Below are positions 27,701-38,602 of a DNA stretch of 64,000 bases, in pieces. Numbering within the stretch: position 1 is the stretch's first letter; every line of letters begins with the position of its first letter. The stretch is from assembly GCF_013314975.1 (NCBI RefSeq), contig NZ_JABTYH010000022.1, positions 16,681-80,680 of the forward strand. The letters are read 5' to 3'. Position numbers and translations under genes: made by a program. Source of the DNA: Pseudarthrobacter oxydans. Its GTDB lineage: Bacteria; Actinomycetota; Actinomycetes; Actinomycetales; Micrococcaceae. The notes beneath the pieces are model-generated. The model was given only the letters and a program-made list of their open reading frames with translations. It made no database searches and had not been told where the DNA came from.

Positions 27701-29153
27701 TGCCGACGATCCCGCCCGCCAGTCCCAGCCCACCGTGTTCTACGAACCGGACAAGGACGGGAACATGGCCATCTACGGCACCGGCGGGTCAGGAAAGTCC
27801 GCAGCGCTGCGCGGCATCGCCATTGCCGCGGCCATCACGCCGCGCGGCGGGCCGGTGCATGTCTACGGCATCGACTGCGGCTCCTCCGGGCTGCGAATGC
27901 TGGAAGAGCTTCCCCACGTGGGCGGCATCATCAACGGCGACGACGTGGAACGCGTCGGGCGCCTGCTGCGCCTGCTGCGGGACATCGCGGAGCAGCGCTC
28001 CGCCCGGTACGCTGAGGTCCGCGCCGCCACCATCGTGGAGTACCGCAAGCTGGCCAACAGGCCCGACGAAAAGCGCATCTTCGTGCTGGTGGACGGCATG
28101 TCCGCGTTCCGGGAGGCCTACGAACACAGCAGGCTATCCGCCCTGTGGGACATCTTCCTCCAGCTGGCCACGGACGGCCGCGCCGTCGGCATCCATCTAG
28201 TGGTCACCGGCGACAGGCCGAACGCCGTGCCGGCGTCACTGCTCGCTTCCATCCAGCGCCGCCTGGTCCTGCGGCTGTCCTCCGAAGACGACTACATTTC
28301 CCTGGACGTGCCCCGGGACGTCCTCAGCGCCGCCTCACCTCCCGGACGCGGACTCCTGGACGGCCTCGAAGTCCAGCTGGCAGTCCTCGGCGGGAACTCC
28401 AACCTGGCGCTGCAGGCCCGCGAGGTCCACAAACTCAGTGAAGCCATGCAGCGCCAGGGACTGGACGCCGCCCCCGTCATCGAGAGGCTTCCGGAACAGG
28501 TGGACCTGGAGGTCCTGCCCGCCGGCAGCCAGGGCCTTCCGGTCATTGGCGTCGACGACGAGACCCTGCAGCCCGCCGAGATCCTGGCCAGGGGACCGCT
28601 GCTCCTGGCCGGCCCCCCGGGTGCAGGCCGCACCGTCGCCCTGGTGACACTCGCGTACGCCCTGCGCCGGTCCAGCCCTGACACGGAGCTGGTCTACATC
28701 GGATCCCGGCGCTCCGCCGTCGCGTCCCTACCCATCTGGAACCGGTCCATCGTGGGCGCCGACGACCTCGCCGAGGTGGTGGAGGACCTGGTGGAACACT
28801 CCTCCGGGAATCCCGGGGCCCTGGGCATCTTCATCGAAGGACTCACCGAGTTCACCGACACCCTGGCGGAATCCGGAGTGGCCCAACTGGTGACGACGTC
28901 CATCAAGGCGGACCAGTGGGTGGTGGGGGAATCCGAAACCTCCACCTGGTCCTCCGCCTGGTCCCTTGCCCAGCCGTTCAAATCCGGCCGGCGCGGGCTG
29001 CTGCTGAACCCCGGCGACATCGAAGGGGAGAGCCTGCTGAACACCTCCCTGGGCCGTGTCAGCCCGGACTTCATCCCGGGCCGCGGCTACGTGGTGGGCC
29101 GCGGCAAGGCCCGGAAAATCCAGGTGGCGCTGCCTCCCGAAAACAGGGTCTGA
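24708..29153 (+). CDS. EssC/EccC-like FHA-FtsK/SpoIIIE ATPase
   Basis: The 1481-residue protein has an N-terminal ubiquitin-like segment (MRIRLTLRRDPAESKDLAVT), an FHA domain at about 105-195 (YIGRDRDVDI, LTSKRHARI, DTNSANG) and two membrane helices at about 244-282. Three FtsK/SpoIIIE ATPase domains follow. The first has Walker A GGTTGAGKSEF near 697 with FLFVDYKGG and LVIVVDEFAAL; the second has IYGTGGSGKSAAL near 1021; the third has LAGPPGAGRTVAL near 1298, with Arg in place of the P-loop Lys. This is the architecture of the motor of type VII secretion (EssC/EccC), not of chromosome-segregating FtsK. No WXG100 protein or other ESX component is nearby. It is the last gene of the long operon. 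Confidence 0.93.
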   Translation: MRIRLTLRRDPAESKDLAVTVDGLATVADTAAVLWAADPGRKGTPAPDNLSLRIEEAFVGSGLSGNMLTRTDNLLESGLRPGSVVSLAQVSTQFDVPGAGRGPAAATLRVLSGPDAGREFSLPTGTSYIGRDRDVDIRLSDPLTSKRHARITVGDGVEIVDTNSANGLLMDGLPVTRATLNSSDTVTLGDTTVTVVPLGHSHAAAPTSPLVSFNRSPRVVPRFEEPKRVVPSGPKRPEDNPFPYIMMITPLLMGAVIFAVTGNPLSVLFMLMMPLFVVGHYVDQQMRTRRQQKEQLKQFRASMADFRHDLTELQQVERAVRLQEAPSVSDTVDAIYKLGPLLWTHRPEHRGFLGLRFGLGTAPSRVLLEEPQNNDTEVQYAREIQDCLKQFRNVEGVPVVSQLRSSGSLGIAGARGLVDDVARGMVLQLVGLHSPAEVVLTAITSAQSRERWNWLQWLPHVGSGHSPLAGDHLAAGSAGGASLLARLEDLLDAREAAAKRTGADLRPELDPAKQEVAEPVLPAVLVIVEDDAPVDRGRLTRLAERGPDSGVHVIWVATDIQSLPAACRDFMVVDGDHGTTTGQVRLGRHTYPVSCESVDAELAAQLARMLAPVMDVGKPVNDDSDLPRAVSYATLIGKDFLDNPQSVAERWTENNSVHASAVANRKDNGTLRALVGSKGIEPLYLDLKNEGPHALVGGTTGAGKSEFLQSWVMGMAAAYSPDRVSFLFVDYKGGAAFADCINLPHTVGLVTDLSPHLVRRALTSLRAELHYREHLLNRKKAKDLLALQREADPDAPPYLVIVVDEFAALASEVPEFVDGVVDVAARGRSLGLHLILATQRPAGVIKDSLRANTNLRVALRMADEDDATDILGVPDAAYFDPSIPGRGAAKTGPGRIQGFQTGYAGGWTTEKPQRPQIDVVEMAFGSGPSWEAPAPEKPEAAEPTGPNDIARMTSTIVRAAETLSIHAPRKPWLDELAKTYDFSRLPNPRTDEQLLLGVADDPARQSQPTVFYEPDKDGNMAIYGTGGSGKSAALRGIAIAAAITPRGGPVHVYGIDCGSSGLRMLEELPHVGGIINGDDVERVGRLLRLLRDIAEQRSARYAEVRAATIVEYRKLANRPDEKRIFVLVDGMSAFREAYEHSRLSALWDIFLQLATDGRAVGIHLVVTGDRPNAVPASLLASIQRRLVLRLSSEDDYISLDVPRDVLSAASPPGRGLLDGLEVQLAVLGGNSNLALQAREVHKLSEAMQRQGLDAAPVIERLPEQVDLEVLPAGSQGLPVIGVDDETLQPAEILARGPLLLAGPPGAGRTVALVTLAYALRRSSPDTELVYIGSRRSAVASLPIWNRSIVGADDLAEVVEDLVEHSSGNPGALGIFIEGLTEFTDTLAESGVAQLVTTSIKADQWVVGESETSTWSSAWSLAQPFKSGRRGLLLNPGDIEGESLLNTSLGRVSPDFIPGRGYVVGRGKARKIQVALPPENRV

Positions 29154-29218
29154 CGCATCGCGTTACGCATCGCGTCCACGGAGGGCCGCAGATCCGGTGG
29201 ATTTGCGGCCCTCCGTGG
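29153..29218 (+). terminator. Long hairpin ending the envelope operon, preceded by an 11-bp tandem repeat
   Basis: Two copies of ACGCATCGCGT (29153-29163 and 29165-29175) run from the last base of the stop codon to a hairpin. The outer 15-bp stem (29176-29190 with 29204-29218) is perfect. One G-U pair and four more pairs extend it to a three-base loop, for about 20 paired positions. There is no T-run after it. It is the only strong hairpin found in the 22.6-kb unit by eye and probably terminates it or protects its 3' end. Confidence 0.7.
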
Positions 29219-29286
29219 AGGTATAGAAAACTACCGGGGACACCAGAAAGCCGCAGCGGGGGACTGCGCGCATCGAAAGGTAGCAA

Positions 29287-29898
29287 ATGTCCCCGTCCTT
29301 ACCAGCACTCCGCGCTGTCCCGGCGACGGCGTCGGCCGCCGTCCTGGCGCTCGCAGTAAGCCTGTCCGCGGCCGGGGCCGCAGCGGCTGAGACTCCGGAT
29401 CCCACGGCAACCACCATCACCAGCCCCTCGTGCGGGGCATCCTGTACGCCGGAGCCCACCGAAACAAAACCCGGCGAAGGCCGGGCGGACAAACCAAAGG
29501 GACCCGACGAGCCGCCCGGCCAGCCAGGTGGCCCTGAGCCGGCGCCCCCGGCGGCGGCCCAGCCAATTGCGACCTCCACCCCGGCACCCCCGCCCGCCGA
29601 GTCCATCGTTCCCGCGGCTCCAGACCCCGCGGAAGCATCGCCCGACGGATCCGCCACCCCGGAAGCCGCAATCACGGAACCCGGCACCACGTCCTCGGCC
29701 ACTGCCTCCACCGAATCAAACTGGACCAAACCCGTCACCAGGCCGGCCAAGCCAACCCAGGCCGCGGCCGTTGCCCCCGCCGGCGGTCCGGGAACGGGAG
29801 GGCCGGACCCCCTGACCATCACGGCCGGCGTGCTGCTGGTGGGAACCGCAGGGCTGGCTTTCACCTGGTGGGGCAGGACCCGGTTCCGGGCACACTGA
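29287..29898 (+). CDS. Proline-rich secreted protein with C-terminal membrane anchor
   Basis: The 203-residue protein has a signal peptide (VPATASAAVLALAVSLSAAG, cleavage probably after AAAAE), a central Pro/Thr/Glu/Ala-rich extended region with two Cys (SCGASC), and a C-terminal helix ending WWGRTRFRAH. There is no LPXTG, so it would be held by the C-terminal helix with a short basic cytosolic tail. GAAAGG precedes the ATG. It lies just behind the envelope operon terminator and could be an accessory surface protein of it, but no family is recognised. Confidence 0.65.
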   Translation: MSPSLPALRAVPATASAAVLALAVSLSAAGAAAAETPDPTATTITSPSCGASCTPEPTETKPGEGRADKPKGPDEPPGQPGGPEPAPPAAAQPIATSTPAPPPAESIVPAAPDPAEASPDGSATPEAAITEPGTTSSATASTESNWTKPVTRPAKPTQAAAVAPAGGPGTGGPDPLTITAGVLLVGTAGLAFTWWGRTRFRAH

Positions 29899-33077
<3,179 letters not shown>

Positions 33078-33129
33078 TAGTTCGCTCACGAAAAGCGCCG
33101 GTTTGCCAGGTGTTACCGGCCAGTACTAC

Positions 33130-33135
33130 TACCAT
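33130..33135 (+). promoter_or_regulatory. -10 hexamer of leaderless promoter for the GNAT gene
   Basis: TACCAT is followed by six bases and the GTG start, with no Shine-Dalgarno sequence. Confidence 0.5.
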
Positions 33136-33141
33136 TGACGG

Positions 33142-33645
33142 GTGCAGCCGCAGATAACAGTCCGTCCCGCCGTCGAAGCAGATTACGACGCCGTTGCCCG
33201 CATTACGCGTGATTCCTACCTCGCCGCGGGCTACTTTGAGGACGCCGACCACCCCTACATGCGCAAAGTGCAGGACGTGGCGCTGCGGGCCGGGCACGCC
33301 ACCATCTGGGTGGCCGAACGGGACGGCCAGGTTGTCGGTTCGGTGACACTGGCGCGGGCAGGTGAGCCATATGCGGACATCGCCCTTGAGGACGAGCTGG
33401 AGTTCCGCATGCTGGTGGTGGATCCGGCGGTGCAGCGCAGCGGCGCGGGCAGGGCCATGGTGGATGCCATCCTGGACTATGCCAGGCAGCTGGACGGCAT
33501 CAAGGCTGTTGCCCTCACCACCGGACAGACCTGGGAAAGCGCCCACGGCCTTTACCGCAAGACGGGCTTCCGCCGGGTGCCCGAACGCGACTGGCTGGTC
33601 CCCGGAACTGACATAAAACTGCTGGTTTACCGCCTCGACGTGTAG
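33142..33645 (+). CDS. GNAT-family N-acetyltransferase
   Basis: The 167-residue protein has the GNAT fold pattern: ITVRPAVEADYDAVARITRD at the start, ELEFRMLVVDPAVQRSGAG with the acetyl-CoA pyrophosphate loop (Q-R-S-G-A-G) at about residues 92-110, and SAHGLYRKTGFRRVPERDW at the end. The acceptor substrate is unknown. The GTG start is supported by the leaderless hexamer six bases upstream. Confidence 0.88.
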   Translation: MQPQITVRPAVEADYDAVARITRDSYLAAGYFEDADHPYMRKVQDVALRAGHATIWVAERDGQVVGSVTLARAGEPYADIALEDELEFRMLVVDPAVQRSGAGRAMVDAILDYARQLDGIKAVALTTGQTWESAHGLYRKTGFRRVPERDWLVPGTDIKLLVYRLDV

Positions 33646-33692
33646 CAGCCCTACAGTGGTGCCGAACCCCATCCAGCAGTGAAAGGCCCACC

Positions 33693-34076
33693 ATGCGCGA
33701 AAACTTCGGCACCGGCTCCGTCTGGGAGCAGACCCTCGGCTACTCACGGGCCGTCCAGGTGGACAACACCCTCTACATCTCCGCCACCGCGGCCAGCGGC
33801 GAGGACGGAATCGTTGGGGACGATTTCTACACCCAGACCCGGTACATCCTGCAGAAACTCGGCACAGTCCTGGCTGACGCCGGCTTCGCCTTCGAGGACG
33901 TCGTCCAGTCCAAGCTCTACCTCACGGACATCAGCAAGTGGGAAGACGCTGGCCGGGCCCACGGCGAGGTTTTCGGCGATATCCGCCCCACCCTGTCACT
34001 GGTGCATGTCCTGCCGTTCCTGGACCCCAAGATGCTCGTGGAGATCGAGCTCGTGGCGCAGAAGGGCAGCAACTAG
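33693..34076 (+). CDS. RidA-family protein
   Basis: The 127-residue protein matches the YjgF/YER057c/UK114 (RidA) family, with GYSRAVQVDNTLYISATAA at the start, DVVQSKLYLTDISKW in the middle and the C-terminal LVEIELVAQ. RidA proteins hydrolyse reactive enamine/imine intermediates from PLP enzymes. The usual Arg of the active site (normally in a C-x-R or similar context near residue 105) is not obvious here, since the segment reads RPTLSLVHVLPFLDPKMLVE, so activity is uncertain. GAAAGG precedes the ATG, and TACAGT at 33652-33657 may be its -10 box. Confidence 0.82.
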   Translation: MRENFGTGSVWEQTLGYSRAVQVDNTLYISATAASGEDGIVGDDFYTQTRYILQKLGTVLADAGFAFEDVVQSKLYLTDISKWEDAGRAHGEVFGDIRPTLSLVHVLPFLDPKMLVEIELVAQKGSN

Positions 34077-34086
34077 GAGTACCGGC

Positions 34087-34749
34087 TCACGTGGCGGGGA
34101 GTCCGTAGCGGTGCTCCGGCCTCCCCGTCGTTCCGTACCGCAGCTGGATGTCCACGGCGCCGTCGTCCGCCAGGGAGGACAGGTACCGCTGCGCGGTGGC
34201 GCGGGAAACCCCCACCCGGCCGGCCACCTCCGCCGCCGAGTACTGCTCGCCGGGAACCAGGGATTCCAGTACTGCCGCCTCGGTTGCCGAGCGGGGTTTT
34301 GACGACGGCGTGACGTCGCCCGGGATCAAAGCGCGCTTGGCGCGCTCCACCGCCTCCTGGTCCAGGGCCCCCGGCTGCGCCAGCAGGCGGCGGTACCGGG
34401 CATACGACCGGAGCTGCTGGGACAGCGCCTCCGACGTAAAAGGCTTCAGGAGGTAGCCCAGCGCCCCGCGGCGAAAGGCCACCCGGACGGAAACGGCATC
34501 GGAGGCCGCCGTCAGCATGATGGTGTCCACGTCCAGCTGCTGGAGCAGGTCCAGCCCCGACGCGTCCGGCAGGTAGACGTCCAACAGCACCAGGTCCGGC
34601 CTCAGGCTGTGGATGGACTGCAGCGCCAGCGACGCGGTGCCCACCGGTGCCAGCGCCATGAATCCCGCCACGGAATCCACGTAGGCGGCGTGGAGCTTGG
34701 CCACGTGGAAGTCGTCGTCCACGATCAGCACCCGAAAATCATCAGGCAT
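34087..34749 (-). CDS. CitB/DpiA-type response regulator
   Basis: The 220-residue regulator has a receiver domain with the acidic pocket VDDD, the phospho-acceptor Asp near residue 57 (LVLLDVYLPDASG), a conserved Thr/Ser (MLTAAS) and Lys in YLLKPFT. The C-terminal winged helix (AAEVAGRVGVSRATAQRYL) is typical of regulators of C4-dicarboxylate and citrate uptake. ATG lies eight bases inside the kinase gene, so both are co-translated. It ends ten bases from the convergent RidA gene. Its probable target is the divergent citrate transporter. Confidence 0.92.
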   Translation of the reverse strand: MPDDFRVLIVDDDFHVAKLHAAYVDSVAGFMALAPVGTASLALQSIHSLRPDLVLLDVYLPDASGLDLLQQLDVDTIMLTAASDAVSVRVAFRRGALGYLLKPFTSEALSQQLRSYARYRRLLAQPGALDQEAVERAKRALIPGDVTPSSKPRSATEAAVLESLVPGEQYSAAEVAGRVGVSRATAQRYLSSLADDGAVDIQLRYGTTGRPEHRYGLPAT

Positions 34750-36469
34750 GGGTGTCCTTTCCGGCTGTTCCTGTGCTTGTCCTGCCTGCCGTCCCTGCCG
34801 TGGTCCCCGGCAGGGTGGCCATGAATACTGCGCCTGGTCCGCCCGGACTGCCCGATTCCAGGACTCTGACGTCCCCGCCGCGCCGCCGGGCCAGCTGGCG
34901 CGCCAGGGCCAGCCCAAACCCCTGTCCGCCGCTGCCGTTCCGGGCCAGCGGCCCGGACGCCGTGCTGAAGCCTTCCGCGAAGATCGCCTCCGGGTCCGTT
35001 CCCTCCGCCAGCCCGTCACCCGAGTCGGCGACGACGATGTGCAGCGTGCCGCCGTCGTCGTCCGGCTCGTCCAGCACCTCCAGCTCCACCCAGCGGTCCG
35101 TGGCGGAGCCTGCCACTGCGGCGTTGACCGCGTTGTCGATCAGGTTGCCGAGCACTGTGGTGACGTCCTGGGTCTCCGCCACCTGCCCGCGGACCAGGGT
35201 CTCGGGGCCGATCCGCAGGGCCACCCCGCGCTCGTCCGCCTCCACGCCCTTGGCGCCCACGAAAGCCTGCAAGTACGGGTCCTGGAGCAGCTCGGCCTGG
35301 TCCACCGGGAATTTCAGAGGCCCGGTGGCTGCCAGCCGTGCCAGGTACTCCCGGGCCTGCTGGTGCTGGCCTATGCTCATGAACCCGGCAATGGTGTGCA
35401 GCTGGTTGGCGAACTCGTGGCGCTGGGCCCGCAGCGCCGTGGACATGGTTCCCACGGCATCCAGCTGCCGGGTGAGCTGCTGGAGTTCCGTGCGGTCCCG
35501 GAGCATCACCACCCAGCCAAGGTCCTCCCGCCGGTGCAGGGCCTTGCGGGCATTGGCTACCAGCACGCGCCCGCCGGCCACCAGCTCAAGGGCCTCGGGG
35601 CTGTTGGAGCCTGCCCGGGTGAGGGACTTCACCTGGTCCGGCACCGGAGCGTCCTCCCAGCGGCTGCCGGCCAGGTCCGGCAGGTCCAGCAGCCGTTGGG
35701 CGGCTGCGTTGAACACGGTGATCCGCCCGTCAGCGGAGACGCCAACGACGCCGTCGTCCACGCCTTGGAGGACCGCCACCTGGTCATGGACCAGCGTGCT
35801 GATCTCCTCGGGTTCAAGCCCCAGGGTGAGCCGCGTCAGCCGGCGGCGCAGCAGGAAGGAACCCAGCACGCCCGCCAGCAGCGCCCCGGCGGCGGTGAGG
35901 GCGACGGGGCCGATATCCCGTGCCACGCTCTGGCCCACCGTTTCCATGGAGTAGCCCACGCTGACCTCGCCCACCACAGTGGTGCCGTCCGGCGCGTAGA
36001 CGGGGACCTTCGCCCCGGCAGAGGGCCCCAGCGTTCCCGTATTCCGGGTGGTGACCTCCCGGCCGGCCAGGGCCTCGGACGGGTCGGTGCTGACCTTTTC
36101 GCCCAGGCGCTCCGGGTCCGGGTGGGCAAGCCGCAGGCCGGTCTCGTCGGTGATCACCACGAACAGGGCGCCGGTCCGGGTCCGTGCCGCTTCGGCTGCC
36201 TCCATGAGCGGCCCGGCGGCCAGCTGCGACGGCGGCGGAGTGCCGGGCTGTTGGCTGATGGCCAGCACGTCAGCCCGCACCGAGGCGTCCGAGGCTACGG
36301 TCCGCGCCAGCGTCAGGGCCTGGTTTTCGGCCTCGCTGCCCACCCTGTCGTAGGTGAGCCAGGCGTGCACGGCGGCGCTGAACAGGACAACGAGGATCAC
36401 CACGGACAACTGGAGCAGGAGGGTCTGGGTGGAGAACCGCAACGGCCGCCGGGGCACGGAACGCTGCAT
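34742..36469 (-). CDS. CitA/DcuS-type sensor histidine kinase
   Basis: The 575-residue kinase has membrane helices at about residues 17-37 and 186-208 flanking an extracellular PAS/Cache-type sensor (LFVVITDETGLRLAHPDPER). A cytoplasmic PAS follows, then a SpoOB-like phosphoacceptor helix with His near 351 (LRAQRHEFANQLHTIAG) and a HATPase domain (DNAVNAA, VADSGDGLAEG, GFGLALARQLA). Family members sense citrate or C4-dicarboxylates outside the cell. GGAGG precedes the ATG. The paired regulator overlaps it and the transporter is divergent, so the sensed ligand is probably citrate. Confidence 0.93.
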   Translation of the reverse strand: MQRSVPRRPLRFSTQTLLLQLSVVILVVLFSAAVHAWLTYDRVGSEAENQALTLARTVASDASVRADVLAISQQPGTPPPSQLAAGPLMEAAEAARTRTGALFVVITDETGLRLAHPDPERLGEKVSTDPSEALAGREVTTRNTGTLGPSAGAKVPVYAPDGTTVVGEVSVGYSMETVGQSVARDIGPVALTAAGALLAGVLGSFLLRRRLTRLTLGLEPEEISTLVHDQVAVLQGVDDGVVGVSADGRITVFNAAAQRLLDLPDLAGSRWEDAPVPDQVKSLTRAGSNSPEALELVAGGRVLVANARKALHRREDLGWVVMLRDRTELQQLTRQLDAVGTMSTALRAQRHEFANQLHTIAGFMSIGQHQQAREYLARLAATGPLKFPVDQAELLQDPYLQAFVGAKGVEADERGVALRIGPETLVRGQVAETQDVTTVLGNLIDNAVNAAVAGSATDRWVELEVLDEPDDDGGTLHIVVADSGDGLAEGTDPEAIFAEGFSTASGPLARNGSGGQGFGLALARQLARRRGGDVRVLESGSPGGPGAVFMATLPGTTAGTAGRTSTGTAGKDTHA

Positions 36470-36593
36470 GATCCTCCTTGATTAGGGCGGGCAGCCGCGG
36501 ACACCGGCAGCCGTGAGCACAATGAGCAAAATGCTCCCAATAAGCAGTATGCCAATCAATTGAGCCAAAGGCACGGCCGTGACGGCCGCCACC

Positions 36594-36637
36594 CTACAGT
36601 CTGTAGCACGCGTCACACCGCTGTGCCGCTGTTCACA
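36594..36637. promoter_or_regulatory. Regulatory sites between sensor kinase and citrate transporter, including a CRP/GlxR-like site
   Basis: CTACAG-T-CTGTAG (36594-36606) is a perfect 6-bp inverted repeat. TGTGCCGCTGTTCACA (36622-36637) matches the CRP/GlxR consensus TGTGA-N6-TCACA with one mismatch. It lies just upstream of the transporter ribosome site, a position suited to repression. The first repeat may be a response-regulator site. Confidence 0.5.
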
Positions 36638-36653
36638 TAGTAAGGAGCCGGCC

Positions 36654-38156
36654 GTGCTGGTATTACTTGGATTCGCAATGATCGCGGTATTCATGGTGCT
36701 GATCATGACGAAGAAGTTGACGCCAGTGCTGGCGTTGATCATCGTCCCCACCGTTTTTGGCCTCTTCGCCGGTGCAGGCCTGGGCATTGGCGACATGGTC
36801 ATGGACTCCATGAAGTCCATGACCTCAACCGCAGCCCTGCTGATGTTTGCCATCATCTACTTCGGCCTGATGATCGACGTCGGGCTGTTCGACCCCCTGG
36901 TCCGGTTCATCCTCCGCAAGCTCGGCAACGACCCCGCCAAGGTGGTCCTGGGAACTGCCATCCTCGCGGCCGCCGTATCCCTCGACGGTGACGGCTCCAC
37001 CACCTTCATCCTCACCACGGCGGCCATGCTGCCCATCTACCTCCGGCTGAAGATGAGCCCCGTGGTCCTCACCTGCGTGGCCGGCCTGGCCAACGGCACC
37101 ATGAACATCGTGCCGTGGGGCGGTCCCACCGCCCGCGCCGCCAGCGCCCTGAACATCGACGTTAACGACGTCTTCGTCCCGATGATCCCGTCCCTCCTGG
37201 CCGGCATCGCCGTCGTCCTGGCCTTCGCCTGGCTGCTCGGCCTGCAGGAGCGCAACCGCCTCCGCGCCACCCAGCCGGAAATCTGGGCAATGCCGTCCAC
37301 GGCAGAGCCCTTTACCGCTGAGGCGTTCGACGGCGGCACGCACCCTTCAGGTGGTACCAGTGGTTCAGGTGCCGGCCGCGGACCCAAGGCGACCAACCCG
37401 GGCGGCGCAGCCCCCGCCGTCGGCGGCGTCTCCACAGACGGCTCGTCCGTTGCCGTCCTGGAACGCACCGGGGACCTGGTGGATGAACACGACACAGCCA
37501 TGGCGGACACCGCCTTGGACCCCAACCGCAGCACCCTGCGCCCCAAGCTGCAGTGGTTCAACCTGGGCCTCACCGTCGCCGTCATGGGCATGCTCATCGC
37601 CGACCTCGTGCCCCTGCCTTACGTCTTCATGGTGGGCTCCGCCATCGCCCTGCTGGTCAACTTCCCCAACGTCAAGGACCAGGCCGCACAGATCGTGGCC
37701 CACGCACCGTCGGTCGTGGCAGTCGTCAGCATGGTCATGGCCGCCGCAGTCCTGACCGGCGTCCTCACCGGCACCGGCATGGTGGAAGCCATGTCCGCCT
37801 GGCTGGTCCAGATCATCCCCTCCAGCATGGGCCCGCTCATGGCCGTCATCACCGGCGTCCTGAGCATCCCCATGACGTTCTTCATGAGCAACGACGCTTT
37901 CTACTTCGGCGTGCTGCCCGTCCTGAGCGAGACGGCCGGACACTACGGAATCAGCGCCGCCGAGATGGCCCGCGCCTCCATCACCGGCCAGCCGTTCCAC
38001 ATGCAGAGCCCGCTGGTTCCGGCCATCCTGCTGCTGGTTTCACTGGCCAAGGTCGACCTGGGCGACCACCACAAGAAGGTCCTGTGGCGCAGCGCCGTGG
38101 TCTCCCTGGTCATGCTGGGAATCGGCATGCTGACCGGAGCCATCGGAATCGGTTAG
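36654..38156 (+). CDS. CitMHS-family citrate:proton symporter
   Basis: The 500-residue transporter begins at GTG (VLVLLGFAMIAVFMVLIMT) six bases after AAGGAG. About eleven membrane helices are visible, with SLDGDGSTTFILTTAAMLP and NIVPWGGPTARAAS early and FFMSNDAFYFGVLPVLSE late, all characteristic of CitMHS proteins that import metal-citrate complexes with protons. A long hydrophilic Gly/Pro-rich loop at about residues 215-300 divides the two halves. The divergent CitA/CitB-like system is its likely activator, and a CRP/GlxR-like site overlaps its promoter region. Confidence 0.93.
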   Translation: MLVLLGFAMIAVFMVLIMTKKLTPVLALIIVPTVFGLFAGAGLGIGDMVMDSMKSMTSTAALLMFAIIYFGLMIDVGLFDPLVRFILRKLGNDPAKVVLGTAILAAAVSLDGDGSTTFILTTAAMLPIYLRLKMSPVVLTCVAGLANGTMNIVPWGGPTARAASALNIDVNDVFVPMIPSLLAGIAVVLAFAWLLGLQERNRLRATQPEIWAMPSTAEPFTAEAFDGGTHPSGGTSGSGAGRGPKATNPGGAAPAVGGVSTDGSSVAVLERTGDLVDEHDTAMADTALDPNRSTLRPKLQWFNLGLTVAVMGMLIADLVPLPYVFMVGSAIALLVNFPNVKDQAAQIVAHAPSVVAVVSMVMAAAVLTGVLTGTGMVEAMSAWLVQIIPSSMGPLMAVITGVLSIPMTFFMSNDAFYFGVLPVLSETAGHYGISAAEMARASITGQPFHMQSPLVPAILLLVSLAKVDLGDHHKKVLWRSAVVSLVMLGIGMLTGAIGIG

Positions 38157-38206
38157 TCTATAGCTGCCGTGCTCCCGCCACCTGGTGGCGGAACCCGGCA
38201 TCAAGG

Positions 38207-38244
38207 TGCCCGTCTGACGCCCGCTGGGGGATGTCAGACGGGCA
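38207..38244 (+). terminator. Terminator after the citrate transporter
   Basis: A perfect 12-bp stem (TGCCCGTCTGAC with GTCAGACGGGCA) around a 14-base loop is followed by TCATTGTTT. It separates the transporter from gatC. Confidence 0.75.
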
Positions 38245-38302
38245 TCATTGTTTCCCCACTAGAATGGATCGGAAATCAATTCGAACTTTGCAGGGGAGAT
38301 CC

Positions 38303-38599
38303 ATGGCTGCGATCAACCGTGACGACGTCGCGCATCTCGCGCGGCTCGCTCACATTGAGATGAGTGACCAAGAGCTGGACAGGATGGCCGGAGAACTGGC
38401 CGTCATCGTCGATTCGGTCAAATCCGTCAGTCAGGCCGCCGGAGACGACGTCCCGGCCACCTCACACCCCATTCCGCTGAGCAACGTGTTCCGCGAAGAC
38501 GTTGTGGGCCACACCTTCACCGCGGAACAGGCACTCTCCGGGGCGCCGGATTCCGACGACAACCGTTTCAAGGTCCCGGCAATCCTGGATGAGGCATAA
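38303..38599 (+). CDS. gatC: Asp-tRNA(Asn)/Glu-tRNA(Gln) amidotransferase subunit C
   Basis: The 98-residue subunit has the family pattern INRDDVAHLARLAHIEMSDQEL at the start and a C-terminal VPAILDEA. GatC holds GatA and GatB together in the enzyme that converts mischarged Glu-tRNA(Gln) or Asp-tRNA(Asn). AGGGGAG precedes ATG. It heads gatCAB, three bases before gatA. Confidence 0.95.
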   Translation: MAAINRDDVAHLARLAHIEMSDQELDRMAGELAVIVDSVKSVSQAAGDDVPATSHPIPLSNVFREDVVGHTFTAEQALSGAPDSDDNRFKVPAILDEA

Positions 38600-38602
38600 C
38601 CC

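Noticed and set aside
12641..29290. WXG100/ESAT-6-like small genes in the envelope cluster
   Set aside because: No ~100-residue helical frame with a WxG turn was found in gaps or between genes; the gaps are too short apart from 23877-24006 and 29154-29286.
29287..29898. LPXTG-anchored surface protein
   Set aside because: The C-terminal helix is followed by a basic tail, but no LPXTG-like motif precedes it.
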